From the NCBI RefSeq assembly GCF_008312895.1, contig NZ_VSSP01000011.1:1-64000 (forward strand): DNA of 64,000 nt, written 5' to 3'. The position numbers were made by a program, and so were the translations under genes. A model generated the notes under the pieces. The model did not search any database, was not told where the DNA came from, and saw only the letters and a list, made by a program, of their open reading frames with translations. Positions 26,508-35,790 of the stretch are shown in pieces. The stretch's first letter is position 1; every line of letters starts with the position of its first letter. Source of the stretch: Luteimonas suaedae. Its GTDB lineage: Bacteria > Pseudomonadota > Gammaproteobacteria > Xanthomonadales > Xanthomonadaceae.

Positions 26508-27176
26508 ATGGCCGGCCGGAGCGCCGCAATGATGCCCGCGATCGATCGCGAGACGTATCGCACGCTGCGCGACCAGGCCCGGAAGCTGACGCGCAATGCG
26601 GCCGATGCCGAGGATCTGCTGCAGGAAGTGCTGCTGGCGGCGTGGCGCGCCGGACGCGCCGATCCGCCATGGCTGGCGGGGGTATTGCGCCGCCAGGCGG
26701 CGCTGGCGATCCGCGGCGCGGTGCGTGCGCGACGCCGGGATCGGCTTGCCGAGGCAGGCGCATCTGCCGGGCATGATGCGTCGGCGGTGGAATCGGTCGC
26801 CGCCCCCTGCACCGCGCCGCAGGTGTTGCGGCAACTTCCACCCGCGGCGCGCCAGGTGGCTGTGCTCGCTCTGCACGGGTTGTCGCCGGAGGAAATTCGG
26901 TGGGTTCTCGAACTCTCGCCCGCCGCCTTCCGCCAGCGCCTGACCTCGATCCGCAAATCGCTCGATCTCGCCTCGCCCGACCTGCGGGCGCAGGCGCGGG
27001 CGCTGGCCGACGTGCGCGATCCGGCGCGCAGCGCCGACCTGCAGTTTGGGCTGGTGCGACGCGCACTGAAGGCCGCGCTCGGTGGGCGTGCCGCGCTCGG
27101 CACCCACGACGAGGACGGGCATCTGCTCCTGGTCCGCCGGCATGCTCACACTTCCGGCCCCGGCGGCAACGAATGA
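26508..27176 (+). CDS. ECF-like RNA polymerase sigma factor
   Basis: 222 residues. A region 2 remnant (TLRDQARKLTRNAADAEDLL, then QEVLLAAWRAG) near residues 17-50 and a region 4 helix-turn-helix (LPPAARQVAVLALHGLSPEE, IRWVLELSPAAFRQRLTSIR) near 110-155 support an ECF-type sigma. The segment between is short and the last 65 residues have no recognised domain. No anti-sigma gene is adjacent. A start at the second Met (MPAIDRE, 26532) is possible. What it controls is not visible. Confidence 0.75.
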   Translation: MAGRSAAMMPAIDRETYRTLRDQARKLTRNAADAEDLLQEVLLAAWRAGRADPPWLAGVLRRQAALAIRGAVRARRRDRLAEAGASAGHDASAVESVAAPCTAPQVLRQLPPAARQVAVLALHGLSPEEIRWVLELSPAAFRQRLTSIRKSLDLASPDLRAQARALADVRDPARSADLQFGLVRRALKAALGGRAALGTHDEDGHLLLVRRHAHTSGPGGNE

Positions 27177-27228
27177 AGGCCTGTTCGGAAAGCGCCAACA
27201 GGTCCTACAACCCACACAGGAGAGGGTC

Positions 27229-27606
27229 ATGCTCGGCCAAGCCAAGCTCGAAACCGTGGTGTTCTTCGTTTCCAGACTGGAGCGCAGCATCGCGTTCTAT
27301 CGCGATACGTTGGGGCTGGAGGTGGCCCTCATGGACGGACACGACGGACCGTTCGCCGTCGCCCAGGCAGGGCCGGTCTCGCTCGTGTTCATCCAGCGGG
27401 AAGCCCGGGTAGGCGAGACACCGATCGCGGTGTTCAGCCTTGCCGGTGGCATCGACGACTGCGCGCAGGCGCTGGCCGCGAAGGGCGTGGAGATCGTGGT
27501 GCCGGTCAGCGAGGCGCCGGACGGTGGGCTGTCGCTGGATTTCCTCGATCCGGATGGCAACGTGCTCAGCCTCTACCAGCCGGCAGGCGCGCCGCGTTCG
27601 GGTTGA
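27229..27606 (+). CDS. VOC (glyoxalase/bleomycin resistance fold) family protein
   Basis: A 125-residue protein with two beta-alpha-beta-beta-beta modules: LETVVFFVSRLERSIAFYRD at residues 7-26 and a second module ending LDFLDPDGNVLSLYQPAG. Potential metal ligands of the fold are not all obvious. A clear SD (AGGAGAGGG) precedes the ATG. Substrate cannot be told. It follows the sigma factor gene by 52 bases and may share its transcript. Confidence 0.88.
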   Translation: MLGQAKLETVVFFVSRLERSIAFYRDTLGLEVALMDGHDGPFAVAQAGPVSLVFIQREARVGETPIAVFSLAGGIDDCAQALAAKGVEIVVPVSEAPDGGLSLDFLDPDGNVLSLYQPAGAPRSG

Positions 27607-27765
27607 GGCCGCGCTGCGCTGCGCCGCATCCATCGCCGTGGATGGCCCTAGGGTCGGCCCCATCCGGGGCGGCCCCATGTTGTGCCGCGTCACGGCCGCC
27701 TCGACACTCGGTGGCATGCCCTCGAATCTCCGGAAAGGGCACCGGTCCACGGCAGGAGCGCGCAC

Positions 27766-28419
27766 ATGACCGCCATCGGCAGCCACAACATCGTCTGGGG
27801 CGACACGCTATCGCAGATCGCCGCCCGCTACGGCAGCAGCGTGAGCACGCTGATGTCGCTGAATTCGCAGATCCGCGATCCCGACCTGATCTACGCCGGC
27901 GACACATTGCGGCTGTCCGACGATACCAACGACGCCAACGCCGACGGTACCGGCCCGGTGTCCGGACCGGAGACGGTCGCCGGGCCAAGAACCGTCAGCG
28001 GCAACAACGCCGCGGCGATCGCCGAGCAGTTCCTCGGCCGCAACGCCGGCGAGCTGAAGCACAGCGACGAGCTGCCGATGCAGTCATGGGTGCCGAACAA
28101 CGTCAACTGCGCCAACTTCGTCTCGGCATGCCTGCAGAAGGCCGGGCTGATCAACGCCGGCCAGGCCAGCGCCTCGGTCGACGTGCTCGCGGGCAACCTC
28201 AAGGGCGCCGGCTGGCAAACGGTGTCGCTGCAGAATGCCCGGCCCGGCGACGTGGTGCTGATGCAGCGCGACGGCCAGTCGCACGTGGTGCTGTTCGCCG
28301 GATTCGAGAATGGCCAGCCGAAATTCATCGGTTCCAACAACGTCAATGCGGATGGATCGCAGCGGGTGAGCTGGGGCGGCGCCTCGGGACGCTACGAGAT
28401 CATCACTCCGCCGCGCTGA
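27766..28419 (+). CDS. LysM-domain protein with Cys/His hydrolase-like C-terminus
   Basis: 217 residues. A LysM peptidoglycan-binding module lies at about residues 9-50 (IVWGDTLSQIAARYGSSVST, IYAGDTLRL). The C-terminal domain contains NNVNCANFVSACLQKAG (candidate catalytic Cys near 111) and GDVVLMQRDGQSHVVLFAGF (candidate His), an arrangement like NlpC/P60 or CHAP amidases. AGGAG precedes the ATG at 27766. No signal peptide is visible, which is odd for a cell-wall enzyme; it could leave by a dedicated secretion system or by lysis. The hydrolase assignment is inference from the Cys/His pattern. Confidence 0.75.
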   Translation: MTAIGSHNIVWGDTLSQIAARYGSSVSTLMSLNSQIRDPDLIYAGDTLRLSDDTNDANADGTGPVSGPETVAGPRTVSGNNAAAIAEQFLGRNAGELKHSDELPMQSWVPNNVNCANFVSACLQKAGLINAGQASASVDVLAGNLKGAGWQTVSLQNARPGDVVLMQRDGQSHVVLFAGFENGQPKFIGSNNVNADGSQRVSWGGASGRYEIITPPR

Positions 28420-28440
28420 CCCGGCCCGAGGCTGCTGATC

Positions 28441-28581
28441 CTCCGTAGGAGCGCGCCATGCGCGCGATGCCGCGGGCACTGCGCCGCCCGCGAACTCCGG
28501 TGACCGGCGCGCCTGTCGGTCGGGCATCGCGGCATCCACCGGATCCTGCCGGCACTCGCGGCATCGCGCGCTCCTACGAAG
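28441..28581. repeat. 150-bp palindromic element, copy 2 (opposite orientation, one arm shortened)
   Basis: The left arm 28441-28476 equals the arm of the element at 13741 except for one base (ATGCC for ATACC). The right arm at 28555-28581 has lost the internal GCATGG block. The core is the reverse complement of copy 1 (shared CCGGTGACCGGCGC and CGGCATCCACCGGATC). It lies between convergent genes. Confidence 0.85.
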
Positions 28582-28593
28582 GACAAGCCTGCC

Positions 28594-29040
28594 TCAGAAG
28601 CCGAACAGCGCCGCGGGCGCGCCATGCTTCGGCGGCCAGGCGAGCCAGGCCACGTCGCCTGGGCCGATGGTGTGGTCGACCACCTCCCAGTCGCCCTCGG
28701 GCCGACGCTTGAGCAGGGCGGCATAGGTGTCCGACATCCCGCCCTGCACGGCACGTTCGGCGTAGCGCGTGCCGTCCAGCGGCAGCGGACCGCCTTCGGC
28801 GGCACGCATCCGGCCCAGCAGGAACACCCAGTTGCCGAGCCGGTCCAGCCGCTCCACCTCGATCCGTGCGTGCGGACCGAATTCGGCGACCAGCGGGCTG
28901 CCGGCGAGTGCGAGCAGGGGCGCGTAGTCGTCGTCGTCCGGCTGCAGCGATTGCAGGGCCGGTCGTGCGAATGCGTCGTTCATGGCAACTCCCAGGGCAA
29001 GGGCAAGGACGAGTCCGAGATTGGCAACGATCCTGGGCAT
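28594..29040 (-). CDS. Conserved-looking secreted protein of unknown function
   Basis: I do not recognise this 148-residue protein. It has a plausible signal peptide (MPRIVANLGLVLALALGVAM, ending near DAFA), a compact mixed region (ARIEVERLDRLGNWVFLLGR, then MRAAEGG) and a C-terminal part with the words DTYAALLKRRPEGDWEVVDH and GDVAWLAWPP. The pattern resembles small periplasmic proteins that describe a load or viscosity of charge, but no function can be given. It precedes no operon partner closely; the SGNH gene ends 84 bases upstream on the same strand. Confidence 0.65.
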   Translation of the reverse strand: MPRIVANLGLVLALALGVAMNDAFARPALQSLQPDDDDYAPLLALAGSPLVAEFGPHARIEVERLDRLGNWVFLLGRMRAAEGGPLPLDGTRYAERAVQGGMSDTYAALLKRRPEGDWEVVDHTIGPGDVAWLAWPPKHGAPAALFGF

Positions 29041-29124
29041 GGGCGCGATGCTCGCAGCTCCCGGCTCAGGAACGCGTGAGGCCGCAGGACGGCGCGCCGG
29101 ATGGCGGCCGGTACCGGCGGCATG

Positions 29125-29856
29125 TCAGCGCAGGTACGGCGCGATGATGTCGCGCCACAGCGCGTAGCCTTGTGCGTTCATGTGCAGCGCGTCCTCGGTG
29201 AACAGTTCCGGGCGCGGTTGGCCGTCGGCGCCGAGCATCGGTGTGAACACGTCGATGTAGTCGACATCCGGTGTCCGCGCCGCCCAGTCCCGCACCAGTG
29301 CGTTGGACGCGCGCTGCACCTGCAGCAGGTGGGCCCGCGACGGGCTGGGCTTGATGGCGATGAAGGCGATCGGCGTGCCGGGCAGGTCGTGGTGGACGCG
29401 GGCGACGAAGGCCTGGAAATCCGCCAGCACCTGCTGCGGGCTGCGCCCGTCCATGGTGTCGTTGTCGCCGGCGTAGATCAGGATCCGGCCAGGGCGGTAG
29501 CGGATCGCCACTTCGTCGGCGTAGTGCACCGCGTCGCGAACGTGCGAGCCGCCGAAGCCACGGTTGAGTACGGGTTGGTCCGGAAAGTCCTCGGCCAGGG
29601 TCGTCCATAACCGCACCGAGGAACTGCCGGTGAAGACCACCGGGTGCGCCGGCGGCGGGCTGGCCGCGTCCTCGGCGGCGAAGCGCGCCATGTCTCCGGC
29701 CCATTCCGGCGCGGACACCGGATCGAGCGCCGGCACGCCGCTGTCCGTCGCCCCGGCGGCGGCCACGGTGGCCGGCGTTCCGCTGGCGGCGCATCCGGTG
29801 GTGAGCAGCAGTGCTGCCAGGATGGCGGACAGGAACGGCGTTGGGCGCGGTGGCAT
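29125..29856 (-). CDS. SGNH/GDSL-family hydrolase, lipoprotein
   Basis: 243 residues. A lipoprotein signal (ILAALLLTTGC, lipid-modified Cys near residue 22) anchors it to a membrane. SGNH blocks: VVFTGSSSVRLW (block I Ser), NRGFGGSHVRDAVHY (block II Gly), LIYAGDNDTMDG (block III Asn) and the catalytic Asp-His in EDALHMNAQGY. It is probably an esterase or deacetylase of cell-surface glycans or lipids; the substrate is unknown. The start at 29856 gives a proper lipoprotein signal, whereas the longer frame to 30177 does not. Confidence 0.88.
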   Translation of the reverse strand: MPPRPTPFLSAILAALLLTTGCAASGTPATVAAAGATDSGVPALDPVSAPEWAGDMARFAAEDAASPPPAHPVVFTGSSSVRLWTTLAEDFPDQPVLNRGFGGSHVRDAVHYADEVAIRYRPGRILIYAGDNDTMDGRSPQQVLADFQAFVARVHHDLPGTPIAFIAIKPSPSRAHLLQVQRASNALVRDWAARTPDVDYIDVFTPMLGADGQPRPELFTEDALHMNAQGYALWRDIIAPYLR

Positions 29857-30121
29857 GTCGGCTCCGGAAGCGGCTCGAAGCGCCAGTGAAGCAGCCGGCC
29901 GCGGGCTTTGCAAACCCGGGTCCGTTGCCGGGCAACTGTCATCGGCAGTGGCGAGCGTTATGGCAGAATGTCTCCATTCCGGCCTGGCCAGAACCGCCCG
30001 AGTCCCATGCAGCCGATTCCCGAGCAGTCCCCTTTCGGCCGCCGCGCCGTCGCCCGCCAGACCCTCGTCCTTCCCGCTTACGCCGGCCGTTTCGCCCGGC
30101 GCGCAGTTTGACGGCCGTCCC

Positions 30122-30502
30122 GTGGCCGACGAATTCGGGCACCTGCCGCGCCGGCCGGAGCGGATCCTCAAGGCCACGCTGTGGTCGTTGCAGGGCCTGC
30201 GCGCGGCGTGGCTGCACGAGTCGTCGTTCCGGCTCGAGGTCTACCTGCTGGCGGTGCTCGCGCCACTGGCGCTGTGGCTGGGCGGCAACGGCGTCGAGCG
30301 CGCGCTGTTGCTCGGCAGCTGCCTGCTGGTCCTGGCCATCGAGTTGTTGAACTCGGCGATCGAGGCGGTCATCGAACGCTATGGCCCCGAGCACCACGAG
30401 CTGGCCGGGCGTGCCAAGGACATGGGCTCGGCGGCGGTGTTCGTCGGGCTGCTCAACGCAGGCGCGACCTGGGCGCTGATCCTGATGCCGCGCTGGCTGT
30501 AA
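30122..30502 (+). CDS. dgkA: Diacylglycerol kinase
   Basis: Integral membrane kinase that recycles diacylglycerol to phosphatidic acid (126 residues, as in E. coli). Three TM helices follow the amphipathic N-terminus (RILKATLWSLQGLRAAWLHE); the active-site signature ELLNSAIEAVIERYG with the following KDMGSAAVFVGLLNA is complete. GTG start at 30122 is set by homology since no ATG is in frame nearby. Divergent from the SGNH gene with 265 bases between, in which I see no clear motif. Confidence 0.93.
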   Translation: MADEFGHLPRRPERILKATLWSLQGLRAAWLHESSFRLEVYLLAVLAPLALWLGGNGVERALLLGSCLLVLAIELLNSAIEAVIERYGPEHHELAGRAKDMGSAAVFVGLLNAGATWALILMPRWL

Positions 30503-30544
30503 CGCTGCGCGTGCCACCGCAAAGAACACGAGGAAACGTAACGC

Positions 30545-31324
30545 ATGATGGCGCTGTTGACTGACCCGCAGGTCTGGATCCTGCTGCTGACGCTGAGCAC
30601 GATCGAGATTGTGCTCGGCATTGACAACCTGGTGTTCATCTCGATTGCGGTCGGCAAGCTGCCGATGGCGCAGCGCGAGTTCGCCCGCAAGTTCGGGATC
30701 GCGGTGGCCTGCATCACCCGCATCGGCCTGTTGCTGACGCTGGCCTGGCTGGCGCGGTTGACCGACGACCTGTTCGCACTGTTCGGCCACGGTATTTCCG
30801 TGCGCGACCTGGTGCTGATCCTCGGCGGTTTGTTCCTGGTGGTGAAGGGCGTGCTGGAGATCCGCGAGCAGGTCGGGGGCGGCGAGGACGAGGCCGGCCA
30901 TGTCGCCGGCAAGGCGGCGGTGTCGTTCGGCGCGGTGATCGCGCAGATCGCGGTGATCGACATCGTGTTCTCGCTCGACTCGGTGATCGCCGCGGTCGGC
31001 ATGGCCGCCGAATACGTGCCGGTGATGGTGGCCGCGATCCTGATCGCGGTCGCGGTGATGCTGCTGGCGGCGCAGCCGCTGGGCCGGTTCATCGACGCCA
31101 ACCCGACGGTGAAGATGTTGGCGCTGGCCTTCATCGTGCTGATTGGCGCCTACCTGATCGCCGAGGGATTCGAGGCGCACATCCCGCGCGGCTACATCTA
31201 TGGCGCGATGGGCTTCTCGGCGCTGGTCGAGATCCTCAACCTGTGGGCCAAGCGCAATACCATGCGCCGGGCGGGCATCACGCCGCCGCCGGTGGATGAG
31301 CCGCGGCGGCCGATGCCGCGATGA
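30545..31324 (+). CDS. TerC family integral membrane protein
   Basis: 259 residues with about seven hydrophobic helices. The family signature [20 protein letters not shown] near residue 18 carries the conserved acidic Glu/Asp pair, and [20 protein letters not shown] near 137 repeats it. TerC/Alx proteins have been linked to manganese export and to metalation of exported proteins; this one is a generic member. GAGGAAA precedes the start. It lies between dgkA and lgt, all on the same strand. Confidence 0.9.
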   Translation: MMALLTDPQVWILLLTLSTIEIVLGIDNLVFISIAVGKLPMAQREFARKFGIAVACITRIGLLLTLAWLARLTDDLFALFGHGISVRDLVLILGGLFLVVKGVLEIREQVGGGEDEAGHVAGKAAVSFGAVIAQIAVIDIVFSLDSVIAAVGMAAEYVPVMVAAILIAVAVMLLAAQPLGRFIDANPTVKMLALAFIVLIGAYLIAEGFEAHIPRGYIYGAMGFSALVEILNLWAKRNTMRRAGITPPPVDEPRRPMPR

Positions 31325-31355
31325 CCCCCCAGCCGTTCCGAGGAGTCGATACCCG

Positions 31356-32279
31356 ATGACGCATCTGCACCAGATCGATCCGGTTGCGATTTCGCTGCCC
31401 GCTGTCGAGTTGTTCGGCCGCGCCTTCCATCCGCAGGTGCACTGGTACGGGATCATGTACGTGGTCGCGTTCGTCGTTGCCTGGTTGCTCGGCCGCAGCC
31501 GGATCCGCGCGGGCCGGCTGCCGGGCGTCGACGAGAACGCGTTCGGTGACCTGATGTTCTACGGCATGCTCGGCGTGATCCTGGGCGGCCGCATCGGCTA
31601 CGTGCTGTTCTACGCATTCGGCGATTTCCTGGCCGATCCGCTGCTGCTGTTGCGGGTGACCGACGGCGGCATGAGCTTCCACGGCGGCCTGCTGGGCGTG
31701 TTGATCGCGTGCTGGCTATGGGCGCGCAAGCACCGCCTGCACTTCTTCGACCTGATGGATTTCGCCGCGCCGATCGTGCCGCCGGGTCTCGGTTTCGGCC
31801 GTCTGGGCAACTACATCGGTGGCGAACTCTGGGGCAAGCCGACCGGCGGCGACTGGGGCGTGGTGTTTCCCGGCAGTCTGCCTCCGCAATATCGGGAGCT
31901 GGGCCCTGACGCCCTGCGCAGGCTGCACGAGTCCGGGGCTTTGGACACGTTCGCGCGGCATCCCTCGCAGCTGTACCAGGCGTTCCTCGAGGGCCTGGTG
32001 CTGTTCTGCATCCTGTGGTGGGCGTCGCGGCGGCCGCGTGCGCGCTATGCGATCTCGGGGCTGTTCGCTCTGGGCTATGGCGTGTTCCGTTTCCTGGTCG
32101 AGTTCGTGCGCGAGCCGGATGCGCACCTGGGCTATCTGGCCTTCGGCTGGCTGACCATGGGCCAGGTGCTGAGCCTGCCGCTGATCCTGGTGGGCGCGTT
32201 CTGGCTGTGGAAGTCGCGCGGCGCGCCGGTGTTGCAGCCGCAGGCACCCGGGAAAGCCGCAACACCGGAGACCTCCTGA
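31356..32279 (+). CDS. lgt: Prolipoprotein diacylglyceryl transferase
   Basis: Inner-membrane enzyme that transfers diacylglycerol from phosphatidylglycerol to the lipobox Cys of prolipoproteins (307 residues). Seen: [36 protein letters not shown], the Lgt signature [29 protein letters not shown] and C-terminal [20 protein letters not shown]. The window encodes several lipoproteins that would be its substrates. AGGAG precedes the start. The stop overlaps the thyA ATG (TGATG), the same pairing as in E. coli. Confidence 0.97.
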   Translation: MTHLHQIDPVAISLPAVELFGRAFHPQVHWYGIMYVVAFVVAWLLGRSRIRAGRLPGVDENAFGDLMFYGMLGVILGGRIGYVLFYAFGDFLADPLLLLRVTDGGMSFHGGLLGVLIACWLWARKHRLHFFDLMDFAAPIVPPGLGFGRLGNYIGGELWGKPTGGDWGVVFPGSLPPQYRELGPDALRRLHESGALDTFARHPSQLYQAFLEGLVLFCILWWASRRPRARYAISGLFALGYGVFRFLVEFVREPDAHLGYLAFGWLTMGQVLSLPLILVGAFWLWKSRGAPVLQPQAPGKAATPETS

Positions 32280-33073
32280 TGCGCCAGTACCTGGAACTGC
32301 TGCGGCACGTGCTCGAACACGGCGCCGACAAGTCCGACCGCACCGGCACCGGTACCCGCAGCGTGTTCGGCTGGCAGATGCGCTTCGATCTCGCCGAAGG
32401 CTTCCCCCTGGTCACCACCAAGAAGCTGCACCTGCGCTCGATCGTGCACGAGCTGCTGTGGTTCCTGAAGGGCGAGACCAACATCGCCTACCTCAAGGAC
32501 AACAAGGTCTCGATCTGGGACGAGTGGGCCGACGCCGAAGGCGAGCTGGGGCCGGTCTACGGCAAGCAGTGGCGGCGCTGGGCTGGCGCCGACGGCGGCG
32601 AGATCGACCAGATTCGCTGGGTGGTCGACGAGATCCGCCGCAATCCCGATTCGCGCCGGCTGCTGGTCAGCGCCTGGAACGTGGCCGACCTGCCGCGGAT
32701 GGCGCTGATGCCGTGCCACGTGCTGTTCCAGTTCTACGTGGTCGACGGCAAGCTCAGCTGCCAGCTGTACCAGCGCAGCGGCGACATCTTCCTCGGCGTG
32801 CCGTTCAACATCGCCAGCTACGCGCTGCTCACCCACATGGTGGCTCAGGTGGCCGGCCTGGGCGTCGGCGATTTCGTGCACACGCTCGGCGATGCGCACC
32901 TGTATTCGAACCATTTCGAGCAGGCGCGCGAGCAGTTGACGCGCATGCCGCGGCCGCTGCCGACGCTGCGGCTGAATCCGGAGGTCGACGACCTGTTCGC
33001 CTTCACCTACGACGACGTCGCCGTCGAGGGCTACGACCCGCATCCGGCGATCAAGGCGCCGGTGGCGGTCTGA
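32279..33073 (+). CDS. thyA: Thymidylate synthase
   Basis: Folate-dependent methylation of dUMP to dTMP. 264 residues, the E. coli length, with catalytic Cys146 in [32 protein letters not shown] near 21, [20 protein letters not shown] and [14 protein letters not shown]. Translation is coupled to lgt by a one-base overlap. folA, which regenerates the folate cofactor it consumes, follows after about 95 bases. Confidence 0.98.
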   Translation: MRQYLELLRHVLEHGADKSDRTGTGTRSVFGWQMRFDLAEGFPLVTTKKLHLRSIVHELLWFLKGETNIAYLKDNKVSIWDEWADAEGELGPVYGKQWRRWAGADGGEIDQIRWVVDEIRRNPDSRRLLVSAWNVADLPRMALMPCHVLFQFYVVDGKLSCQLYQRSGDIFLGVPFNIASYALLTHMVAQVAGLGVGDFVHTLGDAHLYSNHFEQAREQLTRMPRPLPTLRLNPEVDDLFAFTYDDVAVEGYDPHPAIKAPVAV

Positions 33074-33167
33074 GCGGTGTCGCCTGGCCCAGCTTGTGGC
33101 CACGGACTAGGCTCGCAAAAGATGCGCGTTCGCCGTGCCTGCCGCCCATGATGCCGATGTCACGACC

Positions 33168-33686
33168 ATGACCGAGATCGCCCTGATCGCCGCACTCGAC
33201 CGTGACCGTGCCATCGGCCGCGGCAACGCCTTGCCCTGGCGTCTGCCGGACGACCTGAAGCGCTTCAAGGCGCTGACGCTGGGCAAGCCGGTGCTGATGG
33301 GGCGGCGGACGGCGGAATCGCTCGGCCGCGCGCTGCCGGGCCGGCGCAATCTGGTAATGACACGCCGTGCGCGCGCGCCGTTTGCCGGCATGGAGGCGAT
33401 CGGCTCGCTGGCCGAAGCCGTGGTCCGCGCGCAGGCGGACCCCGCGGGTACGTTATGCGTGATCGGCGGCGGCGAGATCTATGCATTGGCGCTGCCGCTG
33501 GCGACGCGCATGTCCCTGACCCACGTCGATACGCGGGTGGAGGACGCGGATGCGTTCTTTCCGGCCTTCGATGCCGCGCAGTGGCGCGTCGAGGCGCGTG
33601 AGTCCAGGCCGGCCGACGCCCGCCACGCGCATGCGTTCACCTTCGTGGACTACGTCAGACGCGACGGGCAGGCGGGGCCGGGGTAG
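33168..33686 (+). CDS. folA: Dihydrofolate reductase
   Basis: NADPH-dependent reduction of dihydrofolate. 172 residues from the ATG at 33168 (MTEIALIAALDRDRAIGRGN); the longer start at 33135 adds 11 residues without family similarity. Active-site features: LPWRLPDDLKRFKALTLGKP with the catalytic Asp near 27, MGRRTAESLGRALPGRRNLV, IGGGEIYALALPLA and the C-terminal FTFVDYVR. Convergent with apaH, with only 28 bases between them. Confidence 0.95.
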   Translation: MTEIALIAALDRDRAIGRGNALPWRLPDDLKRFKALTLGKPVLMGRRTAESLGRALPGRRNLVMTRRARAPFAGMEAIGSLAEAVVRAQADPAGTLCVIGGGEIYALALPLATRMSLTHVDTRVEDADAFFPAFDAAQWRVEARESRPADARHAHAFTFVDYVRRDGQAGPG

Positions 33687-33702
33687 GCAATCAACGCTTC
33701 TT

Positions 33703-33714
33703 CCCGCTTGCGGG
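33703..33714. terminator. Small hairpin between convergent folA and apaH
   Basis: CCCGC-TT-GCGGG forms a short stem directly before the apaH stop on the other strand; flanking T runs are weak (TTCTT before, TTACTT after). It may serve as a modest bidirectional terminator. Confidence 0.3.
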
Positions 33715-34539
33715 TTACTTCGTCTCTTGCCCCGGCACCTGCACGACACGCAGCTCTTCGCTGTCGAGCTGCAGTGCGGTCAGCTTGCCGCCCCACACCG
33801 CGCCGGTGTCGAGCGCGTGCACGCCGTGGCCGATGAACAGCCCCAGGGTCGACCAGTGGCCGCAGGCGATCTTTAGGTCGCGCTCGGCCCGGCCCGGGAC
33901 TTCATACCAGGGATACAGGCCGGCGGCCTGGGTGCCCGGCGCGCCCTTCTCCTCGATCGCGATCCGCCCCCGCGGCGTGCAGTAGCGCATGCGCGTGAAG
34001 ATGTTGACGATCGCGCGTTCGCGCTCGATGCCCTTCAGCCCCGGGTTCCAGTCCGGCCGGTCGCCATACATGTTCTTGAGCAGCTTGCGGTAGCCGTCGC
34101 CGCGCAACCTGCGCTCGACCTCGCGCGCGTGGCCCTCGGCCATCTGCGTGGTCCACTTCGGCGCCAGGCCGGCGTGCACCATCATCCAGCCGAGGTCGCG
34201 GTCCGCATGCAGCAGCGGACAGCCGCGCAGCCAGTCCAGCAGCGTGTCGCGGTCGTCGGCGAACAGCACCCGCTGCAGGTCGGTGTTGACCCGGCGCTGC
34301 TGCGCCTCGTCGCGTTCGGCGATCGCCAGCAGGGAAAGATCGTGGTTGCCCAGCACCACGTGGCTGTGCGCGCGCAACGTGTGCACCAGCCGCAGCGTCT
34401 CCAGCGACTCGCCGCCACGGTTGACCAGGTCGCCGCAGAACCACAACGTATCGGCGGCCGGGTCGAAGCGGATCCGTTCCAGCAGGCGCTGGGTCGGTGC
34501 GTAGCAACCCTGCAGGTCGCCGATCGCCCAGACGCTCAT
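33715..34539 (-). CDS. apaH: Symmetrical bis(5'-nucleosyl)-tetraphosphatase
   Basis: Hydrolyses Ap4A to two ADP; belongs to the metallophosphatases (274 residues). Metal-site motifs in order: WAIGDLQGCYAPTQ, FCGDLVNRGGESLETL, VVLGNHDLSLLAI, then MVHAGLAP and CGHWSTLGLFIG. The start at 34539 gives the canonical MSVWAIGD. Part of the apaG-apaH pair. In E. coli the enzyme also removes Np4 caps from RNA. Confidence 0.97.
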   Translation of the reverse strand: MSVWAIGDLQGCYAPTQRLLERIRFDPAADTLWFCGDLVNRGGESLETLRLVHTLRAHSHVVLGNHDLSLLAIAERDEAQQRRVNTDLQRVLFADDRDTLLDWLRGCPLLHADRDLGWMMVHAGLAPKWTTQMAEGHAREVERRLRGDGYRKLLKNMYGDRPDWNPGLKGIERERAIVNIFTRMRYCTPRGRIAIEEKGAPGTQAAGLYPWYEVPGRAERDLKIACGHWSTLGLFIGHGVHALDTGAVWGGKLTALQLDSEELRVVQVPGQETK

Positions 34540-34564
34540 TCGCTGCCCGCCATGCGCGTCGGCC

Positions 34565-34948
34565 TCAATGCAGCGTACGCGGCACGGACAGGGTGAATGG
34601 CGGGATCGGTGCATCGAAGAAGGTGCCGTCGTCGCCGATCATGTCGTAGTTGCCCTGCATGCTGCCGACCGCGGTCTCGAGCACCGCGCCGGAGGTGTAC
34701 TCGAACTGCTCGCCGGGCTCGATCCGCGGCTGCTGCCCGACCACGCCGTCGCCGCGCACCTCGTCGACCTTGCCGTTGCCGTCGGTGATGATCCAGTGGC
34801 GCCGCAGCAGCTGGGCCGGCAGGCGGCCGAGATTGCGGATGCGGATGGTGTAGGCGAATACGTAGCGATCGCGCTCGGGTTCGGACTCGTCGTCGAGGAA
34901 GCGCGTCGCGATCTGGATTTCCAGGGTGTAGTCGGCAGTCTCGTCCAT
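34565..34948 (-). CDS. apaG: ApaG family protein
   Basis: A 127-residue beta-sandwich (fibronectin-like) protein whose gene is linked to Co2+ resistance and Mg2+ efflux in Salmonella; the biochemical role is unclear. Conserved stretches: TRFLDDESEPERDRYVFAYT, LLRRHWIITDGNGKVDEVRG, VVGQQPRIEPGEQFEYTSGA and GSMQGNYDMIGDDG. It sits between rsmA and apaH as in E. coli. Confidence 0.96.
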   Translation of the reverse strand: MDETADYTLEIQIATRFLDDESEPERDRYVFAYTIRIRNLGRLPAQLLRRHWIITDGNGKVDEVRGDGVVGQQPRIEPGEQFEYTSGAVLETAVGSMQGNYDMIGDDGTFFDAPIPPFTLSVPRTLH

Positions 34949-34983
34949 CTCGCCAGTGTAATGGCCGCGGGTGAAGGGTTCGA

Positions 34984-35790
34984 CTACTGCGGGCCGGAAA
35001 TGTTCGCCAGGCGGACGAAATCGGCCACCGCCAGCTGCTCGGCGCGGGACGTGGGGTCGACCCCGGCAGCGGCGATGGCGGCGGCGTCGCAGACGCCCGA
35101 CAGGGCGTTGCGCAAGGTCTTGCGGCGCTGGCCGAAGGCGGCGCGGACGACGGCGGCGAACCGGGCCGGGTCGTCGATGCCGAGCGCCTGCGGCGGGCGC
35201 GGCAGCAGCCGCACCACCGCCGAATCCACCTTCGGCGGCGGCCGGAACGCGCCGGGCGGGACGTCGAACAGCGGGATCACCTCGCAGCGCGCCTGCAGCA
35301 TCACGCTGAGGCGGCCGTAGACCTTGCTGCCGGGGGCCGCGCCCATGCGATCGACCACCTCCTTCTGCAGCATGAAGTGCATGTCGCGAATCGCCGTGGC
35401 GTGGTCCAGCGCGTGGAACAGGATCGGCGAGGAGATGTTGTAGGGCAGGTTGCCGACCAGCCGCAGCGGGCCGCCGTCGGCCGCGAGCGCGGTGAGGTCG
35501 ACCGCGAGCACGTCGCGGTGGACGATCGCCAGTTCGCCCACGCCTTCGGCGGCGGCGGCGAGCGGCGCGATCAGGTCGCGGTCGAACTCGATCACCGTCA
35601 GTGCGCCGTGCCGGCGCAGCAGCGGCAGCGTCAGCGCGCCCTGCCCGGGACCGATCTCGACCAGGCGCTCGCCCGGTCGAGGATCGACCGCCTGCACGAT
35701 GCGGTCGATGTAGCCGCGCTCGTGCAGGAAGTGCTGCCCGAGCGCCTTCTTGGCGCGGCCGAACGTCGTGGCATTCTCGCGCGTGCTCAC
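34984..35790 (-). CDS. rsmA: 16S rRNA (adenine(1518)-N6/adenine(1519)-N6)-dimethyltransferase
   Basis: KsgA dimethylates two adjacent adenines near the 3' end of 16S rRNA during 30S assembly (268 residues). Seen: AKKALGQHFLHERGYIDRIV, SAM motif I EIGPGQGALTLPLL, EFDRDLIAPL, catalytic NLPYNISSPILFH, and the C-terminal FGQRRKTLRNAL. It starts at GTG (35790), overlapping the stop of the upstream tRNA-binding-domain gene by four bases (GTGA). Confidence 0.97.
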   Translation of the reverse strand: MSTRENATTFGRAKKALGQHFLHERGYIDRIVQAVDPRPGERLVEIGPGQGALTLPLLRRHGALTVIEFDRDLIAPLAAAAEGVGELAIVHRDVLAVDLTALAADGGPLRLVGNLPYNISSPILFHALDHATAIRDMHFMLQKEVVDRMGAAPGSKVYGRLSVMLQARCEVIPLFDVPPGAFRPPPKVDSAVVRLLPRPPQALGIDDPARFAAVVRAAFGQRRKTLRNALSGVCDAAAIAAAGVDPTSRAEQLAVADFVRLANISGPQ

